Below, piece by piece: positions 33,375 through 43,744 of a stretch of 64,000 nucleotides of DNA. The DNA lies in contig JAJEKV010000005.1 in NCBI GenBank assembly GCA_021234155.1, positions 6,055,216-6,119,215 on the forward strand, read 5' to 3'. Each line of letters opens with the position of its first letter. Position 1 is the first letter of the stretch. A program made the translations under genes and the position numbers. The notes under the pieces are model-generated. The model was not told the origin of the DNA and searched no databases. It worked only from the letters and a program-made list of their open reading frames with translations. The stretch is from Isoetes taiwanensis (taxonomy: Eukaryota > Streptophyta > Lycopodiopsida > Isoetales > Isoetaceae).

Positions 33375-33474
33375 TAAATACAAATAAAATAATTTTTATT
33401 AATAATTTCGGTGATCAGTCTATACATAAGTAATTTTACTGATACAAGTTGGAAAATATATAACTTCCAATTTT

Positions 33475-33936
33475 TCAAGCTTCGTCGTCAATTTCATGCT
33501 CTTTCAATCCCCTGCCGCACTGATCCAACAAGGCCATGACTTTTATATTATCGACCCCAGCTTCCAACCTTGGGTGAGTCAAGCCAGCAGCTAAAAAATT
33601 TCACATATTGCTCGCCCGCAGACCGGCTTGGTCGTCAAAATATTGTAACACAACATCCCGCCGAATTGCTATCACCCTTTCAGTGTTTGATGCCAATTGG
33701 GAATGGTTCCCGAACATGCATAATGCACGGATGTAATAGACAAACTCTGCACCTTTTGGACTGAAAGTTCTGCTGAAGACGATTATCTCCCCATTAATGA
33801 ATCTTGAGATATATCGTAACAATGTGGAGTCCTTCAATCTTTCCTGTCCCCCGCGTGCATGTCGGCAAGAAAAATCACCTACTTCCCACAAATAAGACCC
33901 CTCAAGGTTATCTTCTTCACATTTCTCCTCATCCAT
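33475..33936 (-). CDS. Unknown protein E (element-encoded), possibly with an in-frame stop
   Basis: The frame from ATG 33,936 runs 111 codons to a TGA at 33,601. Directly after that stop the same frame reads on as NFLAAGLTHPRLEAGVDNIK and ends at 33,475 with an acidic EHEIDDEA tail. The downstream part looks coding, so the TGA is probably a recent nonsense mutation. The protein has an acidic start, KGAEFVYYIRALCMFGN in the middle and no motif I recognise. A TATA-like TTATAAAG lies near 34,030, about 95 bp upstream. Confidence 0.5.
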
Positions 33937-34029
33937 GAGGCTATGCTGCCGCGATTGACTGAGGGACCTGCCAAACCTGTAGATCCTGTTGGCAGCTTTG
34001 TACGTAGATGCCCCGGGGGATCCACCTTC

Positions 34030-34039
34030 TTTATAAGGG
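34030..34039 (-). promoter_or_regulatory. TATA box of gene E
   Basis: CTTATAAAG on the minus strand about 95 bp before the ATG at 33,936, matching the spacing of the other element promoters. Confidence 0.4.
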
Positions 34040-34108
34040 ATATGCCACCTGCGTGCAATAAGGTAGCAAAAAAACCCCTAGTATACGTGTTTCTAATAGG
34101 CAAATTTG

Positions 34109-34184
34109 ACCCCTTTCCGTATGGTTTTACAACTAGAAGAACATCCCAAAACCCCTATGACCCCTAGTATACATACGGAAAAGG
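34109..34184. repeat. Unrelated inverted repeat in the place of a hairpin site
   Basis: GACCCCTTTCCGTATGG at 34,109 pairs with CATACGGAAAAGGGT near 34,170. A short direct repeat CCCTAGTATAC (34,076 and 34,162) flanks the region. It lies 120-195 bp past the stop at 34,304, the position where other genes carry the standard site. Confidence 0.6.
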
Positions 34185-34303
34185 GTAAAAAATCGCCCCC
34201 TCCCATTGATGCACGTGGTTTTGATAGGTTCCACAAGGTGACGCCCCCTTGGTAGACGCTGGAATTCTTCTTCTGTTAGTCCTCTTCAAATCTAGGCCTA
34301 GGT

Positions 34304-34594
34304 TTACCCATTCGGCCAAGGTACTGATAAGTCGTCTTCCCTAGCACACATTTGTAACAAAGACGGGTTCCTCAGTATATCACTTAGCAATAAGTATTCT
34401 TTGCCTTCCACTAAAATTGGCGTTATGTCAGACAACTTCTTTTTATCCTCATCCTCATCCTCATCACCTTCAGAATCATCTTCCTCCTCTGGTTCACCGA
34501 AGGCCAGTGCGTCGATGCCAAAACTCCTACATTCTTGCTCTTCTTCTTGTAGATCTATCTCCATTTCTACGTCATAGTCAGTATCATCACACAT
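34304..34594 (-). CDS. Acidic protein, 96 aa (element-encoded)
   Basis: Starts MCDDTDYDVEMEIDLQEEEQ and contains an uninterrupted acidic run SEGDEDEDEDKKK, then a less charged C-terminus (ITPILVEGKEYLLLSDILRN). It is in the same frame as the upstream piece ending at 34,607, separated only by a TAA and 12 bases, so it may be the C-terminal half of one protein spanning 34,304-35,019. Highly acidic tails occur in histone-binding proteins; given the H3-like neighbour that is worth noting, but it is only speculation. Confidence 0.5.
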   Translation of the reverse strand: MCDDTDYDVEMEIDLQEEEQECRSFGIDALAFGEPEEEDDSEGDEDEDEDKKKLSDITPILVEGKEYLLLSDILRNPSLLQMCAREDDLSVPWPNG

Positions 34595-34606
34595 AACTGA
34601 CCCCCC

Positions 34607-35019
34607 TTAGCTTAAAGATTTCATTGTTTCCAGTGTATCTTCGGTTTGGCCGAGCAGAATGCAATAACTAGCGAATGCAAACGGCAAAGAGAAATAAGTT
34701 ACCTTCTTAAGTACAAGGACGCAGCCAGGAGGAGCCCGCTGTGCAGCATTCTTGAAAAACGTCTTCGCTGCTTGCAAATGGGAAGCCGCTTCCTCTAGAG
34801 CTGGTTTTGGAATCCACGAGCCAGGAACATCTGCATCCGATGAGACCAAGCGGTCCGGCTGAAAGCTAAAGCAACCTCGCGATAGCATCCAAGCTCGCTA
34901 CTGTTTGCCATGATGTCCAACTCCTTACAATAGAACGGATAAATCGCAGTCGGCGCAACCTCCTCGTTGTCATGTGGGGCAGATGCATACCATTCCAGGA
35001 ACTTCACATAACAATCCAT
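34607..35019 (-). pseudogene. Unknown protein F with a frame change
   Basis: From ATG 35,019 the frame MDCYVKFLEWYASAPHDNEE runs to a stop at 34,795. An overlapping frame (34,888-34,607) carries on with PDRLVSSDADVPGSWIPKP and EEAASHLQAAKTFFKNAAQR. Either one frameshift or a short intron joins them: a GTAAGG donor near 34,933 with an acceptor near 34,880 would restore the frame but gives an intron of only ~53 nt. A second candidate donor AAG/GTAACT lies near 34,700. Family unknown. Confidence 0.45.
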
Positions 35020-35147
35020 GGCGAAGCAGACGACGAAAGCAAGAAGATGTTTAGGAGCGGTAAGGCGCTGTCACTTCTGAACTCAAGTAGCCATTGTCGA
35101 TTATGAAAGGAGACACAGCCGTTGTGGGGAGATTTGTCCGTACATTT

Positions 35148-35165
35148 TAGGGTTAGGGTTAGGTT
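35148..35165 (+). repeat. Short telomere-like repeat
   Basis: TTAGGGTTAGGGTTAGG, under three units, directly before hairpin site 11. Too short to be a telomere relic with confidence; the TIR also begins ATTAGGG. Confidence 0.4.
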
Positions 35166-35234
35166 GGATCACACGACGCTAAAACTACTGTGCAAAAAAA
35201 AAAAGCACAATGCTTGCTGCGCGTCATGTGATCC
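35166..35234. repeat. Hairpin site 11
   Basis: GGATCACACGACGCTAAA at 35,166 and TGCGCGTCATGTGATCC ending at 35,234; spacing 51 bp. It lies about 90 bp past the stop of the histone-like gene. Confidence 0.85.
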
Positions 35235-35321
35235 TCACGTATAACATCAAAAAAAAAAAAAAAAAAAAATACAAAGTGCGAACCTAGGCTTCTAAGAAAG
35301 AAATGGACTAAGAGATGAAGC

Positions 35322-36394
35322 TTATAAAGTCATTACATTAAAGAATATTATACATATGAAAGAAACACAAAGGCACTTCACGGCCTTTTTTCTGGGGGGG
35401 TCTTTCTTCTTGTTGTATTCAGCCATAAAATTTTGACCATAGTACTCGGGATCCCTTATGCGTAAGACCAGGTGCATGTCCTTGGGCGTGACAGTCACCC
35501 GCCCGCTTGGCATGTATTGCTGTAAGCGGCGAGTCCTCAAACAGACTGACACCAACTGCTTCCGAAGCCATTTGAAGAGCATTTAAGGCAGTTGCTTGAA
35601 TTCTGTAACTGGTATGATGTATCGCACCACACTCTTGCTGAATCTCTTTCACGAGCCTGGCAAATGGGAGACGCGGAATGACCATCTCAGTGCTCTTCTG
35701 ATACTTCTTAATCTCGCGAAGCGCTTTAATGCCAGGCTTCGTCTTCCGCTTCTGGCCACTACCCTCACCCACCACAGCATTTGCAGGCTGTTGCTCGGCC
35801 AACTCTTCCGGCCGTCTCCTCACCCCAGCATTTGCAAGCTGTTGCTCGGACGACTCTTCCGGTCGTCTCCTCACATTTTTGGTCGCCTTCCCCTTTCTGG
35901 CGTTGGGCCTCCTGCAATGTAAAGTTGGTGGGGGAAGGACCCACTTCAGCAATGTAAAGTGGTGGGGGCAGGACCCATCTGGGTGTGTTGTAAAGTGTCA
36001 CATGTCCGATAGGACGCTGCCTTGTGGCGTGACGTTAAAATCTCTTCTTCTTCTTCTTCTTCTTCTTTGATTTGAAGGTCCTGGCGCATCCACAGGAGGA
36101 GCAGGAGGAGCAGGAAGAGGCGGCTGCCCAATAATTAATTCGGCGTCATATTCTACTCGGCGATCTCTACACATTTTCATCCTCCGTCTCCGAACTGGAG
36201 TGCACCTCCCTACTTACTGCCTAGCTGCTTCTCCCACCGTCTGTCATGCGGATTTCTTTTCCGGATCTTCTGTTAGGCATGGTCGGAGGAGGAGAATCTC
36301 TATCAGAGACTTCAGATTCAGATGTGGATGAAGGAGGCGGACTAATGTAATCACCACCTGGATGGATCCTTGCGGTTTGCTTAGTTCTTGCCAT
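35322..36394 (-). pseudogene. Divergent histone H3-like gene with a frameshift in the histone fold
   Basis: The ATG at 36,394 encodes MARTKQTAR, identical to the canonical H3 tail up to Arg8, then departs. A GT-AG model joins 36,394-36,358, 36,194-36,002 and 35,911 onward in phase; the middle exon adds a Pro-rich linker and an Arg run. Exon 3 carries H3-fold motifs: [19 protein letters not shown] (helix N/alpha 1), [12 protein letters not shown], an alpha 2 block [20 protein letters not shown], and LTAIHAKR. A 4-bp duplication (CCCGCCCG, 35,498-35,505 plus strand) then shifts the frame. [15 protein letters not shown], the alpha 3 block, is in the next frame, ending at 35,322. Loop 1 is about four residues longer than in canonical H3, as in some centromeric H3s, yet the tail is H3-like. 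Likely captured from a host. Confidence 0.75.
35912..35985. repeat. Tandem repeat at the intron 3' end of the histone-like gene
   Basis: The block GCAATGTAAAGT followed by GGTGGGGG and AGGACCCA occurs twice (about 35,914 and 35,950), duplicating the pyrimidine-rich acceptor region on the minus strand. Confidence 0.65.
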
Positions 36395-36413
36395 GGCTTC
36401 TCAGCGGATGGCG

Positions 36414-36420
36414 CTTTATA
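36414..36420 (-). promoter_or_regulatory. TATA-like box before the histone-like ATG
   Basis: TATAAAG on the minus strand only ~20 bp before the ATG at 36,394. If it is a real TATA box, transcription would start at or just inside the first codons, so it may be fortuitous. Confidence 0.25.
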
Positions 36421-36605
36421 CTACGAACACTGACAAAAATAGACAACTGGCAAGAGATAAATAGTAAAAAAACAGAAGTTAAAGTAAACTATGATGGTAA
36501 CTTTTTTAAATAATTGTATGGAAACCTAAAAAAATATCGGACAAAATACGGAACCCTAAAAAAACATCGGACAAAAACACAAATAAAAAACCGAGATTCA
36601 AAGCG

Positions 36606-37849
36606 CTAGGCGATAGACAATTTCTTGTTGATCGCGAACTCACTAAACTTTACATTTCCCTCTTGCCTGTAGCCAACCCTAATGCCATCAATGAAATAAT
36701 GGAAGTCGTTAGCAAATCTCCTATGTCTCCATTAGCACTCTTAGCTCTGATAATGGCCATTCGATTTCCATGGTGGTTGTATAAATGACTTCCTCCCCTC
36801 ACCATACTCGAATATCTACCGCATCGAAGTGTCTGTTATGGTCCTCAAACGGCTCCCAAAAAGTTGTGCAGCCTCTCTTTTTCTGTTTCCTTTGTTCTAG
36901 TTGACAATTAACGTATAAATATTGTTTTGGAAGAAAGTATCTGAACTTAAAGGAGGACTTAACTACGCGGCACTTTGTTAGTTGACCGGATGATTCGTGG
37001 AATCGAACATCCCAGGTTGAAACAAAAAATAAGCCATCCACAAAATCGGCAGGGGGGAGAAAGCACGTATATGTCTTTGGAGCTTTTCGAACTTGTTGCG
37101 CCATCTGGAATATGTTAGAAAATACCTCAAACGGTGTGAAGATTTTGAAACTCATCCTCACGCCTCCGTTTTCGGACATCCTGCTTGCACCTCGTCAGCC
37201 AGGCATTTCTTCATTGCAATTACATTGTTCTCATTAGTCTGTGGCTTACAAAGTTCACTTAAAGGGGGCAATTCAACCGGCCTCAAGCTCGGTTTCCTGA
37301 CCTTTACGTTGTAATCATGTCCGTAAAACCAGATGCCTATACCCCGCAAGGTCACGGCATCCATACCTTGGAAAAGGACAATTCCGATGTCTATGTCATA
37401 CACGACAAGGACACTACTAATGCTTTCGGCTGGAACGACATCCACGACGTCTGATAAACATAAACCTGCACAATAAATTTGTTTGTAAACACGTGTCAAC
37501 GAAAGAAATGAAAAGATAAGGAGATCACCGCGATCTTGGCTGTCTCTACGCAGCAAAGTAGCTGCCGAACGACTTCAAGGCGTCGTGTGATCCGATTAAG
37601 GTGGTTACCATTTGCGGGCAATTTTGGGAAGCTGTTTTTGGTGGAGAATAACTCTTTGGCCATATCAGAAGGGGTATATGCATGTCGTATTGTTATACTT
37701 TCCACTTTCCGGCCGCTAGAATTCAACTTGAACTCTTTTATCCTACCTATCCAATGTGTCCGTATGCGCCTTTGTCGCTTAACTCTATGCTCGCCCCTCG
37801 TTGATGGCAGCATACTCACCCACGAACCTATTGAGACAAAACCTCCCAC
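36606..37849 (-). CDS. Unknown four-exon protein H, about 298-310 aa, intact
   Basis: Four pieces join in phase with GT-AG borders: up to 37,609, then 37,465-37,191, 37,104-36,803 and 36,720-36,606 (stop). Exon 3 is preceded by a good TTCTAAC-type branch site and TTCCAG acceptor. The first in-frame ATG is at 37,813; the frame is open to 37,849 and beyond, so an upstream exon is possible. The N-terminal part is basic with THWIGRIKEFKLNSSGRKVE, faintly reminiscent of the start of a BAH-type fold. Later blocks are LVVYDIDIGIVLFQGMDAV, FYGHDYNVKVRKPSL and, across the last junction, VWRFANDFHYFIDG. I do not recognise the family. It is the only multi-exon gene of the element without a visible lesion. 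Confidence 0.65.
37523..37593. repeat. Hairpin site 12 (degenerate, intronic)
   Basis: Left GATCACCGCGA at 37,523 and right CAAGGCGTCGTGTGATCC ending at 37,593; spacing 53 bp. It falls entirely within intron 1 of gene H (37,608-37,466). Confidence 0.65.
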
Positions 37850-38246
37850 TTCTTCACCTTGGACAGCTTACGTAAATGAGGCAAGAACACGTAAATTATA
37901 GGAGACATGGATTGCGATGAGGAGGAAGGCGAGAGGATGCACGAGAGGCCGGAGTGACAAAGATGAAGTTTGGCATCAAAATTTGACAAGGGAGTTGGTG
38001 ACACTGACAGTAGGCCGTCAAAGTCACCATTATTTTGGGCGGCGAAGTGACTCCCGAAAAATACGGGCCATTAAAATGGTTGCAACAAAAGCGCAGGCAT
38101 CCCTTGTGAAAATATGCCATGTGGATGCCAAGTAAGCCTGCTCATCCTTCTACCTGCCAACTAATACTGACTTTCGTAAAAAAGGCGCAAACCTGATTGG
38201 TCGTGGCGAATCTGACGTGGAAATCTTTAACCCAATATATGAGCCA
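37850..38246. other. Right subterminal region of the element
   Basis: No convincing gene on either strand; presumably promoter of gene H and subterminal DNA. I found no further full hairpin site. Confidence 0.5.
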
Positions 38247-38272
38247 TTTTGAAACCCCAAATCCGCCCTAAT
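38247..38272. repeat. Right terminal inverted repeat of the 11.5-kb element
   Basis: 26 bp ending CCCCAAATCCGCCCTAAT, the inverse of the left end with two transitions. GCCC (38,273-38,276) follows directly. Confidence 0.85.
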
Positions 38273-38520
38273 GCCCTGCAACAGTCTCCTTCTTTAGGAA
38301 ATCTACAAGTGTGTCAAACATGCTTAGTGGGACGTCACTTCCAGCATATCCTAGAGTAAGGCTGACATCCAGCAACCCATTGCCCTCATCCTCATCACCT
38401 AATTTACCCTTATCCTTACTCCTCCCCTTTGTATTCCACATAGAAAACATCATGAATACAAGAAAAATTGGCCTCAGGAGGTAAAGCTTGTTTCTTACAC
38501 TTAGCTGCCCTCTTCAGCAT
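38273..38520 (-). pseudogene. HUH Rep-type gene, 5' part displaced by the insertion
   Basis: The minus-strand frame ending at the TIR reads GSDVPLSMFDTLVDFLKKET followed by VAG, directly up to GGGC. Continuing at 26,764 on the minus strand gives the residues before HLHCQG (ALERGSEMD) after a one-base frame correction. Upstream, a different frame has a basic Cys-containing block (KMLKRAAKCKKQALPPE) that could be a further N-terminal part. Together with 25,558-26,764 it forms one Rep-type gene with introns, broken by the insertion and by small indels. Confidence 0.6.
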
Positions 38521-39029
38521 CTTACATGAATTGCAAAGCAGCTGCAGGCTTGCATCACAACACAAGATAACTCCACAAGGTAACTGCAAGAGGAAATAGA
38601 TGAATACAACAAAAAGATGAAGGCAAATTCACAGACTTCCTCCTCAAGAATGATGGACACCACACTGCCATAGGCCCCACATTTAAACAGCAGACTCACC
38701 TCCGACTCCAAGACAACATGATGAAAAGCTCCAGCACCATAAGAGAAACTACTCCGCTGCTCCATCGCGTCCACGCCCCACGAACCCATCGCCAGAATAG
38801 CACTTCTAAAAAGGAAGATCCATCGACCAAACTAGACCGACCATCACCATCCCAAAACCTAATTTCTGACATCAGACTAATACTCTTTAGCCATACAAAT
38901 ACCCCCCTCAACATTTGGAAATTTTATGTTATGTCTCGCCAAATCAACATTTGCACAAGATAATATTTCCAATCCAAGTATTTCAGTTGTTGAGTATGGC
39001 TCAAATCAGCTAGAAATTGTGTTGTGTCT
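38521..39029. other. No clear gene
   Basis: A 91-codon minus-strand frame (38,789-38,514) may hold more of the Rep-type gene's 5' region, but no motif is recognisable. Confidence 0.4.
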
Positions 39030-39124
39030 CTCGATAAAAATCCATTCTATTCTATTCATTCTATTCTATTCTATTCTATTCTATTCTATTCTATTCTATT
39101 CTATTCTATTCTATTCTATTCTTA
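39030..39124 (+). mobile_element. LINE-A tail only: (ATTCT)n microsatellite
   Basis: The tract begins CTCGATAAAAATCCATTCTATT, matching the last bases of the LINE-A 3' untranslated region (GACGATAAAA...), and continues as ~15 ATTCT units to 39,122. It is a copy truncated almost to nothing but its tail. Confidence 0.75.
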
Positions 39125-39720
39125 TTTGGACAATTTATCTAATGCTATGATTGTTGTTGCGAAGATAAATATTTAGTCATAGCTCAAAATACACATTCCC
39201 AACAAAGTTCTTACACGAATAAGATTTTCTTCTACCCACTTTCAGATGGTGTTTCAGTCCCAAACCAATACTATCAGAGCTATTCCTGTAGCAGATGGAA
39301 GTTGAGGTAAACAAAGAGAGTGGACACATGAATGCAAAGAAAAACACAAACAAAAGGTGTAACAAGCCTGACCCGTTAACAGACATGTAATTTGCTTATT
39401 GAGACAATTCTAAATGGTCATTGCATGAGAAATACATACTATATATGAGAAGTTTATACAAAGTTCATGTGATACAAGAAAAGGGCATCAGTTTCTGTGA
39501 GGGTATCTGGAAGGATGTGGAAGGAGCAATTTTTGGGCAGTTTTGCTAATCAGAGTTTGGAACTCGGCCAAGAGGAAACAAGGCACCTTCAGAAAAATGG
39601 AAGATTTTCGAGAGGCTGTGTAGGTTGTACTTACAGAGGGCCACCAAGACGATGAGGCCGATGATGAAGATGGGAAGAAAAGAAAATCTACAAGAAAGGC
39701 CAGGGAATCGCTATCAGATC
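39125..39720. other. No clear gene
   Basis: AT-rich, then from ~39,600 a coding-like acidic stretch (HQDDEADDEDGKKRKSTRKA) that runs into the LINE fragment downstream. Nothing else was recognised. Confidence 0.45.
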
Positions 39721-40436
39721 AATACGACCTGATATTATGCAATGAAGAAATCTGGCAAATGTGGACTGGGATCTGGGCATTGCGAGGGATATATGCCGAA
39801 GGATAGTAATGGGTTGCCACAAGAACCAGATCCAAAACTCTTTGGAAAGAAGTTCATGGAAATCTATCTGCTCAAAGAAACTCCAGTTCTTTAGGTGGAT
39901 TGCGCTTCAAGGAGGTCTCAGTACTAAACAGGTTCTACTTCGGAAAGGGATTGTGGCTGATGACATGTGCTCATTGGGTTGCCAAACATGTGAGTCGATC
40001 ATGCATCTCCTCTTCTGTCCTAAGATTTATGTGTTCTGGTGTTGGGTTTCCCCGATCTTAGGGATAGAGCTGACCCATCTTGTATGGCCCGAGCTGCTCA
40101 TTAGAACTGATAAATATATATTTACTGCCTCCTTGACCAATGTGGCACTTTGAGTGGTATGGAGGCACAGATGTGATGTGTCATTAGAGGAGCAGGCTAT
40201 TTTAGATGTCAATGGATGGATGAAGATCCAGCCCCTACATATGACAGTGGGATCCACACTCTTGGTAACTAAGTATCTTATACACCCTGAAACCTTGTGG
40301 TATGTGGAAATCGGATTTGCCCACCCTATAGTACCTGCCTCTGCGGAGAAGACGGTGATATTTCCCTATAGTACTCACATGCAGGGAAGAAGAGCAGGTA
40401 TTCTAGTAGTACATTCACCCCTAGTCTGATGGGCAA
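39721..40436 (+). mobile_element. LINE fragment with reverse-transcriptase zinc-binding domain
   Basis: Frame 39,761-40,153 contains SWKSICSKKLQFFRWIALQG, KQVLLRKGIVADDMCSLGC, then CESIMHLLFCPKIYVFW. This is the C-x-x-C...H-x-x-x-x-C arrangement of the zf-RVT domain found at the end of plant LINE ORF2. The catalytic reverse transcriptase is absent. It is a truncated remnant; coding similarity ends near 40,430. Confidence 0.75.
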
Positions 40437-40523
40437 GTAACATACAACTTTTCTGTCTGTCCCATTGATGGGCCTCTTTGTAAATTTTCTATATACAATA
40501 ATAATATACTCCTTGCCTTCAGG

Positions 40524-43587
<3,064 letters not shown>

Positions 43588-43589
<2 letters not shown>

Positions 43590-43618
43590 AGAGAGAGGGA
43601 GAGAGAGAGAGAGAGAGG
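43588..43618. repeat. (GA)n microsatellite, short arm
   Basis: GA-rich tract at the 5' boundary of LINE-B. Together with the long tract at 40,528 it suggests that LINE-B landed inside a GA microsatellite. Confidence 0.85.
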
Positions 43619-43744
43619 TTTATGAAGAGGATACAGAGCTTGACGGACAAGTGAACGCTAAGCAAAATTCTGGATGGCTCAATACTTCTGAGGAAAACAA
43701 GAAGCTCAGAAAATGCAAGATGCAAAGGACTATGCCATGGTGCT

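Larger units (their letters stand above)
31441..33446. repeat. Tandem duplication of a ~1-kb gene unit
   Basis: Unit 1 (about 31,441-32,397) and unit 2 (about 32,441-33,446) are highly similar throughout, including gene D, its promoter and the hairpin sites. Unit 1 has extra AGAAGGCGGAAGGCGGA repeats near 32,015-32,095 and a 2-bp loss in the gene. Unit 2 has an extra ~80 bp near 32,650-32,735 and lost half of one hairpin. Confidence 0.9.
26765..38272. mobile_element. Unclassified 11.5-kb multi-gene DNA transposon
   Basis: Seen directly: 26-bp terminal inverted repeats, a 4-bp flanking duplication, and interruption of a Rep-type gene whose two halves lie immediately outside. Inside are one broken transposase on the plus strand (27,383-29,377) and at least eight minus-strand genes: a coiled-coil family, an acidic protein, a histone H3-like gene and a four-exon unknown gene. 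An array of paired inverted motifs near TCACACGACGCGAA occurs only within these limits. No LTR, reverse transcriptase or integrase is present. A cut-and-paste DNA transposon is the simplest reading. An endogenised virus or composite of several insertions is less likely because the motif array runs through the whole interior. Confidence 0.8.

Noticed and set aside
35148-35165. Interstitial telomere
   Set aside because: Under three TTAGGG units; too short, and the plant unit is normally TTTAGGG.
27366-37593. CRISPR-like array (repeats with constant spacers)
   Set aside because: The repeats are inverted pairs scattered between genes, not a direct-repeat array, and this is plant nuclear DNA.
26765-38272. 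Idea that the element is an integrated large DNA virus
   Set aside because: No capsid, polymerase or packaging motif was seen; ends, target duplication and a transposase relic fit a transposon better. The histone-like gene alone does not argue for a virus because its tail is host-like.
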